Below, piece after piece: positions 18,605 to 29,137 of a stretch of 64,000 bases of DNA (positions are counted from its first letter, which is position 1; every line of letters begins with the position of its first letter). The stretch is from Branchiostoma floridae. Lineage: Eukaryota; Chordata; Leptocardii; Amphioxiformes; Branchiostomatidae. Location: the NCBI RefSeq assembly GCF_000003815.2, contig NW_023365723.1, positions 426,726 through 490,725 on the forward strand, read 5' to 3'. The translations under genes and the position numbers were made by a program. A model generated the notes under the pieces. The model saw only the letters and a program-made list of their open reading frames with translations, was not told the origin of the DNA and ran no database searches.

Positions 18605-19237
18605 TAATTGAAAAATCAATCTTTTGAGTACCACTGCTTCCACTTTGATGTCGCCTGGATGTCTCGCACAATCGGGGCACCTCGTTAGCTAGCGTCTTTT
18701 CGTGATCTTGGAGTTTCTTTGCGATGTCAGGAACTCCGTACAGCGTTTTAACAGCTTCAATCAGGGATAAGTAGTGATATTTTTTTTTAGACTTCCGTCT
18801 GCTGTTCCTTCGGTCTTCCTCGTAGATGGGACAGCAGTCTGCATTCTGGTAGTGAGACATGTCTGTCAGCTTCTCCCCAGACAAAGCTGCCACAATGGTA
18901 AGATGAAAGCAGCTAGGAGAGGGCCCTACGTGTACGGCAGACATGGCCATGGCATTGCCTGCTACTACAAAATCACATTGCACTAGAGCGACAGGGGAAT
19001 TGACGGAGAGGTAGGCATCTGGGCTTGGCTCGAATAGCCCACTGGTTTCAAATATCCCTTAAAGGGCCAGGTGGAACATCTCATTTCTTGGCCCTCCAAA
19101 ATCCTGTGTGTTTTCCTCCATAATGAATTCTACCTTGACATTTTTGGAGGGGTCATACTTTCTTCTGTTCGCCAGTTTTTCTTTTAGGGACTTCCTGACG
19201 TTATCCCTCCGGACAACACATGTTTTTGCGTCATTTT
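18605..19237 (-). pseudogene. HECT E3 ubiquitin-ligase domain, N-lobe, with one nonsense codon
   Basis: An acceptor (TTATTGTCTGCAG) opens the exon. It reads VKVEFIMEENTQDFGGPRNE, the HECT signature (V.FIGEE..D.GGP.REFF), then FHLAL and a TAA at 19,061-19,059. The same frame resumes as GIFETSGLFEPSPDAYLSVN and VVAGNAMAMSAVHVGPSPS, matching the HECT block AG..IA.SLVHGGPAP. The frame continues through a Lys-rich linker to about 18,620, where the Penelope element begins. The C-lobe with the catalytic Cys is missing. HECT ligases transfer ubiquitin to substrates; this copy cannot. Similar to the G2E3-type HECT proteins multiplied in invertebrates. Confidence 0.7.
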
Positions 19238-19494
19238 CTGCAGACAATAACCACTAACAAGACCTGTGACAATTCCACTAAGTCGCTAATTCGCCTCACA
19301 GCAAGGAGAAAAAAGCTTTAAGGAATGGCCAAAGGAGCACATAAATTTATAAACCACACCACAAGTAGTGTCTCATAAAACAGTTTACAAACTTCAGCTT
19401 AGTGTCTCATAAAACAGTTTACCCTTAGTGTCTATTAAAAAGGTTTACAAACTTCAGCTCAGTGTCTTTTACGGACAGACTTCACTCACTGTCA

Positions 19495-19812
19495 TCTTCA
19501 AGCTCCCTGACAAACTCCTCGTACTTTTTGTACGCTTTCAGAAAAGCGGGACTCAAGTCTTGTTCCTTTGCCTATCCTGCATGAGATGGTATTCAACGAA
19601 TACCATAGCAGGTGCGATGCAGCTCGGGTGGGGTAACTGGTAGCAGTAGAGTGCTCCTGTCCGGGCGATGAAACCGCCAGCGACTGAATCATATACGGCC
19701 ACTGGCTTACCGTTGACCACAACGTAAGCCTGGACCCCCGACGTGTTCTTTACAACCAGGAATGCTGTCCTTTCTTGCTTTTCTTTGCCTCCGACGAGAA
19801 GCTGTCATTTTC
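19495..19812 (-). pseudogene. Exon TAFLVVKNTSGVQAYVVV, copy 1
   Basis: Acceptor TTTCCTTACTAG. The frame reads GKEKQERTAFLVVKNTSG, YVVVNGKPVAVYDSVAGG, ARTGALYCYQLPHPSCIAP and MVFVEYHLMQDRQRNKT, then a TGA/TAG-type break, and resumes one base over as PAFLKAYKKYEEFVRELEDD. A shorter homologue at 35,755-35,885 keeps GALYCFQQPHPTIIAP. It precedes the HECT exon on the same strand and is likely part of the same multi-exon gene. Confidence 0.5.
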
Positions 19813-19849
19813 CTAGTAAGGAAACAAAATCAAATTGTTATTGATTAAT

Positions 19850-20262
19850 GAGCAGAAACATGTTCATGTCCAAATACCTGGTTCCTATTCTGCAAGACGC
19901 TGCGTCCTGGCGTAGCACTGTTAAAGGCTTTCCACAGACGTCTGAGCTGGCCATTCAGGTTCTCAAAGTGAAATCAAAAGTTAACTCTCAGCCCAGTCGA
20001 AGTCTAGTGGTGATGGGTTGTTGCAGGAGGATGTGTATGGCCATTACAAATAGGGTGTAGTGTTCGTAGAAATCAGGTGGCAGGAAGTGGATCATGATGG
20101 GAAGTGAGTAATAGTTTAACCCCCCCCCCCCTTTCAAATTTCTTTCAAGCGTTGACAACCATTCATCGGCCTTCACGGACAACGACAATCATGATAAATA
20201 TTTTCACGTTACCTTTCTCCAGAACGATTCAGATTCAAAGCTGTAGTGGTATCTCATGATTG
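19850..20262 (-). pseudogene. CACTA (EnSpm)-like transposase C-terminal fragment
   Basis: An ATG-led piece MRYHYSFESESFWRK joins across a 41-base GT-AG intron to ADEWLSTLERN, then YYSLPIMIHFLPPDFYEHYT and FVMAIHILLQQPITT. After a break the sequence reads FHFENLNGQLRRLWKAF. YY.LP....LP..Y..H..LFV.AIH.LL followed by F.FE..NG.L is the C-terminal pattern of animal CACTA transposases. The usual 30-40 residues between the blocks are missing. It lies between exons of the HECT-type gene, so it may have inserted into an intron. Confidence 0.55.
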
Positions 20263-20488
20263 CTGACTGTCGAAACGCACGCAGCTAACTGCAACTGTGT
20301 GTGTCACTGAACTCGGACGGTTGAAGAATGACGGTTGGGGACCGTTAGAGATATTTCCCGATACGCATTCTACTGTCGCCGGCCAGTGATTGGTCCATCT
20401 AGAAGCTTTAGAGATGAGTAAATACAAGAAACTATATATATGTATATATACAGCTGTCAAACTTAACAGTAAAATGAAATTTGCTTTT

Positions 20489-20865
20489 TCAAATTTTAAG
20501 TAGTGAAGTCCAGAAATCCCTCAAACAGTAACTAGGTCGACGTAGATTACGCCCTGCCATTAAACTACGGATTGGGGTTGTAGGGTGGTGGGTGGAGCTC
20601 CATGTACTTCTCCAACAGGTTGCAAAACAGGCCCATACCCTCTTTGTGACAAACTGTATTGAAAAAAAAAAATGAGATAACAAGGTCATAATGATTAGGA
20701 AGCCCTGCAAACACAAGGTAGATATGTACGGCGAAACACTTCTCCCTCAGGCATGGAGTGGCGTAATCTTTGAATTCTTGCAGCATGTCTTATGTAATCG
20801 TGAGCTTGTGTTTTTTTCATGACACGCCCGAGAACTTCCTCCGTCTTACCCATCACTAGAAGTAC
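20489..20865 (-). pseudogene. Duplicated exon pair ending LEKYMELHPPPYNPNP, copy 1
   Basis: Two pieces: MLQEFKDYATPCLREKCFAV and HIYLVFAGLPNHYD. After a pyrimidine-rich acceptor (TTTTTTTTTTCAATACAG) comes CHKEGMGLFCNLLEKYMELH, then PPPYNPNP and a stop. Copies are at 43,565-43,965 and 55,595-55,720. Both of those lack one base (ATGAGC for ATGGAGC), which breaks YMELH. This copy keeps the base. The family is unknown. Confidence 0.5.
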
Positions 20866-21042
20866 AACAGACTTCATATATCCATGAAATATTTCGACTA
20901 CACAAATGTTGGTTCTACTAAAGGGAATTTCTACTAAACCTAATTGGATGAACAACATGTTATTGTGTATTAGAGACACACATTCCTTCAAACTTCTATT
21001 TTCAACTTCTTCCATAATTTTGTGTCATGGCCTTTAACCTAG

Positions 21043-21356
21043 ATGGTCCAAATTTTTGCACATATTGTCCTAAAGTACCTTGTGCGAGATTTGGTGCCTC
21101 TGCCACCGGGATGATGATGGCACTCTTCTGAGTTGACGTGCCTTTTTTATCCTTTCCTTTGCTTGATGACCATGTAGGCTTGTCGCTTTTCTCGTGCAAG
21201 AAGACAATTGCTCTGGTGTGGGCGGATGACGACTTTTTCAGCTCATCACGGTGGAAGCCTGGGTCTCCAGTGAAGGCATGTAGTGACTCAGGATAAATTG
21301 CGATCACGCGCAGGGTCCTTCGGGGTGATGTCTGTCACTCTAAGGCACATGTTCAT
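21043..21356 (-). pseudogene. Exon MNMCLRVTDITPKDPA with a frameshift
   Basis: Acceptor GTTCTTGCAG. The exon reads MNMCLRVTDITPKDPA; a frameshift near 21,307 leads to VIAIYPESLHAFTGDPGFHR, then KSSSAHTRAIVFLHEKSDK and KGTSTQKSAIIIPVAEAPN. The putative donor is CTAG/GTTAAA. It joins the exon at 21,994-21,821 in the minus-strand order. The gene is otherwise protein-like, so the shift may be recent or a sequencing error. Confidence 0.5.
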
Positions 21357-21820
21357 CTGCAAGAACACGATTTATACAAGTGTCAGTTTGCAATTTAGTC
21401 CTGTCCTCGTTGAGTACATGCTAATGGTGACATTAGACAGCTGTTGTTTCCTTTATACTAAACCCCCTTATCCTTTGGGAGAATAAACTTGTTCAAATCA
21501 CCGATTGATTGATAAATATATGGAAACCATATGGTACATACCTTGAAACAACACTAACATACACTAACATAACCCTTTGTCTAGTATATTCAAACATTTT
21601 CAGATGTTCCTTCTGTAGATTTTGAAAACACACACATGTACATGCACAATATTGTTATGGACTGTTTAAATGGTGACTTCACCACACAGTTGATTAGCTC
21701 GAGGTTCCTACAATGCACATTTCAGACCATGCGTTATGTGAATGCAACTGACAAAAAATAAATGTTAAATGCTAGGAAATAGATGTACTAAGTGCTTTGA
21801 TTAGCATAACTTAATGATAC

Positions 21821-21994
21821 CTGTCTGAAGGTCAATGAAGACATGGCAACTTTGATTGCCTCAATGATGTCTGATTTCGTGTTTTCTGCCGTTGGGGTGG
21901 CTCCAAGGTTTGAGCTGACTAACTGTGCCACAGTTGTTTTGACATAGTCCCACACAGTCACCATTTCATCATCAAGTTCGGCAAGTTCCAGGGC
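21821..21994 (-). CDS. Exon ALELAELDDEMVTVWDYVKT
   Basis: 174 bases between acceptor TTATGCTTAG and donor CAG/GTATCA, in phase 0 at both ends. It reads LELAELDDEMVTVWDYVKT, VAQLVSSNLGATPTAENTKS and DIIEAIKVAMSSLTFRQ. It is an internal exon between 22,251 and 21,356 on the minus strand. Helical, acidic, not recognised. Confidence 0.55.
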
Positions 21995-22250
21995 CTAAGC
22001 ATAATTGCAAATACATTTTGTATGTCATGTAAAACTTGATAACACTATTTAGGGCATGGTTAAATGACACTCCTGCTTGCTACACACTTCGGCTCCTTTT
22101 AAGATAGTATCAGAATGAATATAGGTGAAAACACTGGCAGCTGCATGTAATTCTACATCTTGCCCAAGAATTGTCCCTGACTTAAATTTTAAAATCTATA
22201 TAACAGTTAAGAAGTATTGTGCAGCACATACATAAAATGGATTGTGATAC

Positions 22251-22520
22251 CTTCTTTGTGAACCCCAACAGCAGAGCATAGACCTGTGTAGTTGTCAGAG
22301 TTCCAGGTGGGAATATAGCTGCCAGTCTTTTCTCAATTTTGCTTAGCAACGCTTGCTCCTCCTCCCTTTAAAACACTTCGCCAAGGGAGATGAGACTTCC
22401 AATAGCTCTAGGTGCCTCCGCTTTTGCCTCCTCGAGATCAGCACTCAATTCAGTGTCCGTCATCGCGTCGTGGGGCTTGTCAGTTGGAATGAACGGTATG
22501 ACAGCTATCCTTGATGTCAT
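22251..22520 (-). pseudogene. First coding exon MTSRIAVIPFIPTDK, with a nonsense codon
   Basis: ATG at 22,520. Reads MTSRIAVIPFIPTDKPHDAM, TELSADLEEAKAEAPRAIG and SLISLGEVF, then TAA, then continues in frame REEEQALLSKIEKRLAAIFP, GTLTTTQVYALLLGFTKK to a donor AAG/GTATCA (phase 0). The next exon (21,994) fits in phase. The stop lies mid-exon, so as written the product would be about 50 residues. Exons at 22.5, 22.0, 21.3, 19.8 and 19.2 kb probably form one HECT-type gene (inference). Confidence 0.5.
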
Positions 22521-22917
22521 ACTGTTAAAAAATAAACAGAAATTATATTACGTTTGGTGATAAAAGTCATATTAAACCCATATCAAAGTCCTCTTATTGG
22601 TATTTCAATGTTCTGCTTGGATCAATTCACTTGGTTTCACGATAGTTAATCAATACCTGAGTTTATCTTGTTTACATGTGACCTTTCCTTTTACTTATAC
22701 ACATAACTGTTGAAACATTTCCGCACATTCATAACTAATCATGTCCCAAGGTATAAAATGGTATAAATGTCAGAAATACATAACTTTTAACACTACAAAT
22801 CAAAGTGGAGTGATTTTGAAACAGTTTCAGAAACAGAGATCCATTAATTATAATATCAATATCATCTTTGCTTAAGCTGTAGTATCGAAGAGGAAAAAAG
22901 ATGAATGTTTGATCGGA

Positions 22918-23048
22918 AATCTTTCCATTTGTCGCCTTCGCCAATTCTCAACGATCTAGCCGGTCTGGGATGTCCACCTGCTTGTCTACGGCATCAGGGG
23001 ACATGGACGTAGTCACAGCATAGGCCTCAATTGTTAGAAGAACTAAAC
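22918..23048 (-). pseudogene. Third fragment of the zinc-finger gene (DAVDKQ part)
   Basis: About 125 bases match 5,655-5,762 closely (the PDAVDKQ...RHRRRRQM part and upstream). The finger itself is missing. It is followed by AT-rich non-coding DNA to 23,600. Confidence 0.45.
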
Positions 23049-23612
23049 AGATTAACACGCTAGAAAGTCAATGTCTGGTTTTACGTTTATGATGAACAAC
23101 TTCAAAACCCGACACTACAAAATTAAAAAATGAAATTACCAGTTGTTTGTGCATAGCAGCTGTCTGACCGCATAATTTGTTTTATTATGATACCTATACA
23201 GTCAATCTTTACTGATATCCAAAGAGCCCAGACAACACAAAGACAACTATGAAAGTAGGTAAAAATACAGAAGTTTATTGTACAAGCAGACAGCAGAAAA
23301 CTTTATAACTTTAAACTGCAGAAAGTAAAATGATATTCAAAATACGTCATGAAACAGTAAAGCTTGAAAAATCAAAATCGTTTAACAACAGAGCCTGCCT
23401 TTAGCTATGAACAAGAAGAAAGTATGTAGGTGACACTGTAGCTTAGGAACACTGCAAAATATCGAAAGAAATTTTTGCTGCATGTGGTGTGTATGTCAGC
23501 TTCAATATTCCCTTAATTCTTTGCAAGTTCCATACTACTTGCCGCGCACATCTCAGGCGGAGGATTCGGAGCAAAGAATTGTATTGCAAAGAACGTATGT
23601 CCTCCACAATTC

Positions 23613-23960
23613 TCACTGTCTTTGATATACGGCTGCCTCTATCTCTTTCATTTCATCCTCAATAGTCTCTGTGACTTCTGCAGCTCTGAGGGTTACCATG
23701 AGGGTCTTTGCGGCCTGTAACTGTTGGTTCAGAGATATGCGAAAGGCACGGGTCTCTTCCATTCTTCCGAGAAGCTGGCGAATTGTGGGCCGTTTTGACT
23801 TCATTGGCATCATGCCCATGGTTGAGGTATTTCTGTGCAGTCGCGCCATCGCCTCAGCGGTGTTTTGAACTTTGTTGGCTGCACAGGTGACGGATCGAAT
23901 TTTCTTTCGTCTCCCTTGCTCTTCCTCACTGAGATTTCTCCACTCTCAGCCAGCTTCCAA
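23613..23960 (-). CDS. Helical terminal exon (KVQNTAEAMARLHRNTS)
   Basis: The frame is open from about 23,946: NLSEEEQGRRKKIRSVTCAA, NKVQNTAEAMARLHRNT, KRPTIRQLLGRMEETRAFRI, NQQLQAAKTLMVTLRAAE and VTETIEDEMKEIEAAVYQ, then a stop. Strongly alpha-helical, probably coiled-coil. A TGA interrupts further upstream (EAG*EW). The family is unknown. Confidence 0.45.
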
Positions 23961-24094
23961 ATGGATTCCTTCTAGCAGGTTTGTCACTCCCTTTTCTACC
24001 ACCGCTCTCAACCTTCTCGACGAAGTTGACATAATTAATGAATGATATGAAATTGATTCTTCTAGATTATCTGTTTTTGTAAATATCAAGCTGG

Positions 24095-24365
24095 TCAAAG
24101 CCAAAGTGACATGACTGTGACAAGAAATTTGGGATCATCGTGTAGATCTCGGGTAACATTTTTTGGGGTAGTGATACGGTTGTGGTAGAGATCCGGGCTG
24201 CTGTGGAGGGTTGGGTCCTGTGGAGGGGCACTGGTAGTTTGTGCTGTTGTCCCTAAAAACTTTGCGTGCTCCATCAACAGAGCAATGAAGCAGACGGTTT
24301 ATCAGTCACGTTCAATGCCTCAACGTTCTCAATAGCGGCCTTTGAGGACACAGGGAAGCTTATGT
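24095..24365 (-). pseudogene. Duplicated exon (VSSKAAIENVEALNVTDKPS), copy 1
   Basis: Reads SFPVSSKAAIENVEALNVTD and KPSASLLC then a stop; another frame gives MEHAKFLGTTAQTTSAPPQD and NVTRDLHDDPKFLVTVMS. A near-identical copy at 38,550-38,795 lacks 13 bases in the middle. The deletion shifts the frame between copies, so at most one reading was functional. The family is unknown. Confidence 0.4.
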
Positions 24366-24629
24366 AAAACTTGGTTAACTTTATTGTACTATTATCGTAA
24401 ACAATGAGCTGTTTCTCGGCCCAAATTCCAAGGGAAATCCAAAAGTAAAACCATTGATGACATATTGTTTCTTCTTTTCTGCGATGTTCACTGCGATGTC
24501 TTCCCAGTTTAAGGAAGAAAAGAGAAAAGTCTTCTACCAGTATCCACTGTGATCGACAGTAATACTATCAGAAGGGTGCTGTTTTGCTGGCTAAGATGAG
24601 CTTACATTTACTGATGCCATTGCTGGTTC

Positions 24630-24855
24630 TCACAGCTTAGCTATTAACCTTACTGGCCTGTTAAATATCATAAGAATGATACTGTACCAGTATTCGAAGC
24701 CTGCCTTCATTGGAATAAAAGCTTCAAGCTCCTTGAGGATGGCCTGTCCATTTGATGCTTTGAATAAGCATCTAGGAATGGTATCATCACAGCCCTGATT
24801 TGCTATTTCCAGGCGCCGGTCCTTAACTTTCTCTTTCATCTCTGTGCTCAAAGCA
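24630..24855 (-). CDS. Unrecognised exon (STEMKEKVKDRRLEIANQGC)
   Basis: Open frame: STEMKEKVKDRRLEIANQGC, PRCLFKASNGQAILKELEAF, IPMKAGFEYWYSIIL. Probably an exon ending near 24,690. No match recognised. It lies in the same minus-strand series as the fragment at 25.2-25.5 kb. Confidence 0.35.
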
Positions 24856-25189
24856 CATTTTGCCCGTTGATGAGTATGCCATAGACTTCAACTTTTGACC
24901 ACACTATCAAGGTTACCGTCATGGCCTGGTACCTCCTCCTCTTCATCTATGGGAGAAGGACTGCAGGCCAGCAGACACTGTGATACTAGACTCTCCTCAT
25001 CTTCAACCATGGGAGAGGATTTTCTGGCTGTGTTTCCCAGATGATGTGTTCCCTGACCCACTTATGTCCTGTCCTTCTCGTCGAGTTGAATGTGGAGAAT
25101 GTGGAGTCAATGAAGCAGACATGTATAATGGGAGAAAAAAGAGGAAAAACATTCAATGTCGTCTTGAAGAAGAAGCAAATAATGCAGTA

Positions 25190-25470
25190 TCATGATGTTA
25201 CAAAGTGTCACTTCATGATGAATGCCACTCGTTGATAACTTCACAGCCTTTCACTTTTCTGGCCTTCTGCAAATCCTTTACGAGGCCCTTGCACACATGC
25301 CACAAGTCATAGAAATGTGCAAAGGCTGAATAAGGTCATTAACCTTCAAAACGGGCTGGAAGTCCTGCAGAGCATTGTCCTCTATACGTCGTTTTAGGAC
25401 CGGCTGTAGTTTGGGGTGGAAATCATCTCCATTAAACCAACCCAGAACTCCAGGGGAGACTAGCCAACAT
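25190..25470 (-). pseudogene. Transposase-like remnant with FYDLWHV..GL signature
   Basis: The first frame reads ECWLVSPGVLGWFNGDDFHP, KLQPVLKRRIEDNALQDFQP and VLKVNDLIQ. A one-base shift then gives YSAFAHFYDLWHVCKGLVKD, LQKARKVKGCEVINEWHSS and a stop. H.FDVWH..K...KKL..A is a hallmark of a multi-copy animal DDE-type family that I cannot name further. Frameshift and stop show decay. Confidence 0.5.
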
Positions 25471-25566
25471 TCCCAGAGTGTTTTGGTTCATTGAGTTCAG
25501 CTTTTGAATAAAAATTTTGACCCAAAATAAAATAAGATTCATGCAACAACATCAACAATCACCTAC

Positions 25567-25950
25567 CTGAAATTTGCCCCTGCTGCTGGTGGCGAACACC
25601 TCCCTGCTGCTGGCGGCGAACACCTCCCTGCTGCTGGTGGCGAACACCTCCCTGCTGCTGGTGGCTGTCACCTCCCTGCTGCTGGTGGCTGTCACCTCCC
25701 TGCTGCTGGCGGCGAACACCTCCCTGCTGCTGGTGGCGAACACCTCCCTGCTGCTGGTGGCGAACACCTCCCTGCTGCTGGTGGCGAACACCCCCCTGTT
25801 GCTGGTGGCGAACACCTCCCTGCTGCTGGCGGCGAACACCCCCCTGCTGCTGGTGGCGAACACCTCCCTGCTGCTGGCGGCGAACACCTCCCTGCTGCTG
25901 GCGGCGAACACCTCCCTGCTGCTGGTGGCCGCTTCCTCCCTGGTGCTGGT
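25567..25950 (-). CDS. Gln/Gly-repeat exon, copy 2 (16 units)
   Basis: Sixteen 8-residue units (HQQQGGVR, RQQQGGVR, two HQQQGGDS-type), then a donor TTTCAG/GTAGGT at 25,566. All units are 24 bp and no stop interrupts. It lacks the unique 89 codons found after the array in copy 1 (8.4 kb). The acidic exon (26,292-26,476) and PGNYAREFF exon lie upstream in the same order as at 9 kb. Confidence 0.55.
25575..25950 (-). repeat. 24-bp minisatellite, 16 units
   Basis: Same unit as at 8.68-8.94 kb, more homogeneous and five units longer. Confidence 0.85.
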
Positions 25951-26291
25951 GGCCAACAAAAATCAACATTATAAAACATTAATATATGGCCTCCTTCAAA
26001 ACAAGTCATTACACTAATTTTTTTTTTAATGTGTCATAAGTACATCGGATAAAGAAGGAATTCCAGAGAAATAAAATTGTTACCTAACTAAAAGTCAACT
26101 AAAATCTAAGCGACATAATTAGAAACGTGCATATGTGCCACGTACGTAGAGTAGGGGCGCCCTCCACGCACCCCCCCCCCCCCCCTTCACATGTATAGTC
26201 GACGCGGGTCTTCCTCGTCCTGAATGAATGAATAAATAAAGGTGAACTTGCGTTACATTGGTTAGGAATAATTTGAAAAATTAGAACTTAC

Positions 26292-26476
26292 TGGCTGTTC
26301 CTCGACGCCGGGCGCCTCTAGCTCGTCCTCCGGGTCCTCCCGCACCTCTGGGTCCCCCCGAACCTCTGGCCGCACCTGTGCCTCCTCCGGCTCCTCCGGC
26401 TCCTCGTCATTCAACAGTGCTGATCTGCCCAGTTCTTGCACATGTTCTATCACTTTGTGCAATATAATTTGTAATT
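26292..26476 (-). CDS. Acidic exon, copy 2 (open)
   Basis: Acceptor CATATTGCAG, donor CA/GTAAGT. The frame reads LQIILHKVIEHVQELGRSAL, LNDEEPEEPEEAQVRPEVRG, DPEVREDPEDELEAPGVEEQ, PV and ends in phase 0. A Glu/Asp/Pro-rich low-complexity linker made partly of (D)PEV-type repeats. No stop, unlike the 9-kb copy. A trace of the same exon is at 44,880-44,930. Confidence 0.55.
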
Positions 26477-26539
26477 CTGCAATATGGAAACTGTGACGTC
26501 AAAAGCTTCATTTCAACTGCAGTTGTTTTTAAAACTGAG

Positions 26540-26845
26540 TAACATCTTCTGTACAAGTCTCCAGAGGGAGAGTTGCCCTGTAAACTCGCCGTAGCAATCT
26601 GAACTTGGCTAGAATAGATGCTATACTTCCTCGAATGTCAGGTGCAAAATGGTACAGGGCATGTTCTTCATTCTGTTCAGCAAAGAACTCACGAGCATAG
26701 TTTCCAGGCATCAGTTTGTCAGATTCTATGTTACAATTATTACTGAATTATACTTGAAGTTCATGTAATCCCTTTCCCAACTCCCTTTCTTCACAATCTT
26801 GACATAAGCCTTGTACAGAAAACGCAGACCTATTTTTGTTCCATG
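26540..26845 (-). CDS. PGNYAREFF exon plus upstream exon, copy 3
   Basis: Upstream piece (26,845-26,735) reads KIGLRFLYKAYVKIVKKGSW, ERDYMNFKYNS. The next piece reads LMPGNYAREFFAEQNEEHAL, YHFAPDIRGSIASILAKFRL. The 45-kb copy shows the same two pieces. Both are conserved between copies, but the border between them is unclear. Function unknown. Confidence 0.45.
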
Positions 26846-27539
26846 TTACATAGTCTTAGTAACGATGTTACATAGTCTTAGTAACTGAGTTACAAAAGCT
26901 GACTAAGAGTAGAAGATACTTTCTAGCGGGTTAAACATTGAGAGAAGATCACAGTTCAATACTTCTAAGATTCTAGATATAATCACGTTACTGCAGTAAT
27001 GAGTCTCCACTGTGATTCCTAGCCGTGATATCTCGCCAATCATGGCTTCAGAGCTGCAAAACCTTATCTAGGTTGCGCGTCACTAAGCATGTTCGTCAAG
27101 TTTTCTACCTCGATTTCCCAAGAGACTCTGACCCTCGCCTTTCTAGCGTGCCACCGAAGATATGACCAATGTGATATTTATTTTCCTGTGTATAGATTTA
27201 CATGCATGTATGATGTATTGCGATAATATGATAAGAATGACATTATTGTGATTGTGATTTCTTTTCCAAAATCCAAATAACCTTGTAGTACTAGTGGTTG
27301 ATGATGTTGTTGTCGATATTACCCTGCAGCCTTCCGGCGTCTTTGGCACAGTTCTTCATCGCCCAGTACAAGTAGGTCTTTGTAGCACCGGCTAAAAGAA
27401 CAAGGAAAGAAACATTGCATATGAAATAAAGAAGAAAAATATCGACCAGTGCATGTGAACAGAATGGCTACCGCACATAGGGACATAGCAAGTCCTACGT
27501 ATTCTTCACAAGTTATTTTAAGTTAGTCCGGTTCCAAGA

Positions 27540-28030
27540 TTAAATCAATTCGTACACAAGGTCACTGTTCCATATACACTGCATATTAGAGTCGTTTGTG
27601 AATTTTCCAATTTCGTTTGATGATTGGTGGAAGTCATCCAAAAGTGATCCAATGTCCTTCAGTTTTGGGCATGGCTTCAGACTTTCTCTCAAGCTTAAGA
27701 AACATGAAGCAAAAGTCAAGCTCCTTGATAGCACATGTTAAGTGCTGTAAAGTTGTATGTCAATGTACGAAATAAAACTAACCTTTCAAGTCATTGATGA
27801 GGTCGAGTCCGATGTTCTTCCCCGAACCCCTTCTGGCGTTCCCCACCCGTTTCCACATCAAGTCATGCCTCAGCCTTGTAGGCAGGAAGCCTCCGATGTC
27901 TTCAATGGGAAATTGTTACGCTGGAATAAATTGTACAGTCACGTCAGTGTGACAGTAAAAGACAGGGACACGCCTGTAAGCATCTGGTGGTCGATGATAA
28001 AGTACTTGAAGTGTTTCGTCCTACCGAAGT
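27540..28030 (-). pseudogene. Second copy of the window-edge gene plus a following piece
   Basis: 27,990-27,793 reads YFIIDHQMLTGVSL, a shift, then FPIEDIGGFLPTRLRHDLMW and RVGNARRGSGKNIGLDLIND to LKG and a stop. 27,735-27,540 reads SLTFASCFLSLRESLKPCPK, DIGSLLDDFHQSSNEIGKFT. The first part is a copy of 1-331. Family unknown. Confidence 0.4.
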
Positions 28031-28739
28031 TCACAATATGCATAGTTCCATTTCAAGTGAAAAGACTGGATACCTCTGCTCCAGAGGTTACACGGTGTTT
28101 ATCTAAAGGTAAAGCACGGCCTGGCCTGACTTATACACTTTCCTGATGGTCCTTGTGGCACAGTGACATGGATATCCCTATATCTCATGGACTTTAGGTT
28201 GGCAGGTAGGTATACGTAATAAAATGGCTCAGCACCACCTTTGTGACCATAGTTATGGATGGTTTAGTATCCAGTCCTAGCCGTGAGGTTGTAAGGGGAC
28301 GAGTGCAGTCTGCCCTTTGGTCCTCTTGCAGCTTTTTCCAGTGGCAGGCTCCTGGGCCTGAAGCCATCATGCGGAGTCCTGAAGCCTCCTTAGCATGAGG
28401 GGAACACCTTTGCGTTGCCTCTTTTGGCCTGTACTGCATGGCCTGTTTTCGCCTTCACCTGACTCCTACAAATTATAACAAAAGAAATAATTAATGCCTT
28501 GGCTATCAATAGAAACAGCACCTGTCCAGACGGGTCATTTTGCCAGCAGGTGTGGATGTCACTACCCAATACAAGTGATTTACAATACTGACAACCGATG
28601 GTTAGAGTTCATGGCGCCAAAGAACAGAAAGGAAGACTCTATCGTTGGATATTTAATATTTTTGTGTTTGGTCATTTGTTCAACCTTCTCATGATAGAGC
28701 TAGGTCTTAATGATTTGGAGTTGACAAGTCTCTCACTTT

Positions 28740-29137
28740 GACACAACTAGGTGGCAACATGTGTTATGCTAAAATGCATATTTTGGTTGATCTACCTATT
28801 AATCTGGATGTCAAACTGATGTCATGTCCAAGACATTCTTGCCACTTTCAATTGCGTTCCTGGACGTGCCATGGTCACTCAAAAAGCTCAACTTCATTCA
28901 GTGAATTTATCAGGTTGTAAACTCTACTTGAAAAACAGACAAATCTATGTGCAAAATGATTCCCCACAGCATTAGCACACATCACTGTTCCAACATATCT
29001 CTCGCTTCGACACAACTAGGTGGCAACATGTGTTATGCTAAAAGGCGTATTTTGGTTGATCTACCTATTAATCTGGATATCAAACTGTTGATAGTATTTT
29101 GCCATGTCCAAGACATTCTTGCCACTTTCAATTGCGT
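28740..29137. repeat. Direct duplication of about 120 bp
   Basis: 28,740-28,863 (CACAACTAGGTGGCAACATG...) recurs at 29,009-29,137, about 270 bases downstream, with a small insertion in the second copy. No coding frame is shared. The 28,100-28,740 stretch before it has only a weak ORF. Confidence 0.75.

Noticed and set aside
28194-28439. Minus ORF MQYRPKEATQRCSPHAKEAS
   Set aside because: Composition is plausible but there is no splice site, no second copy and no recognisable motif.
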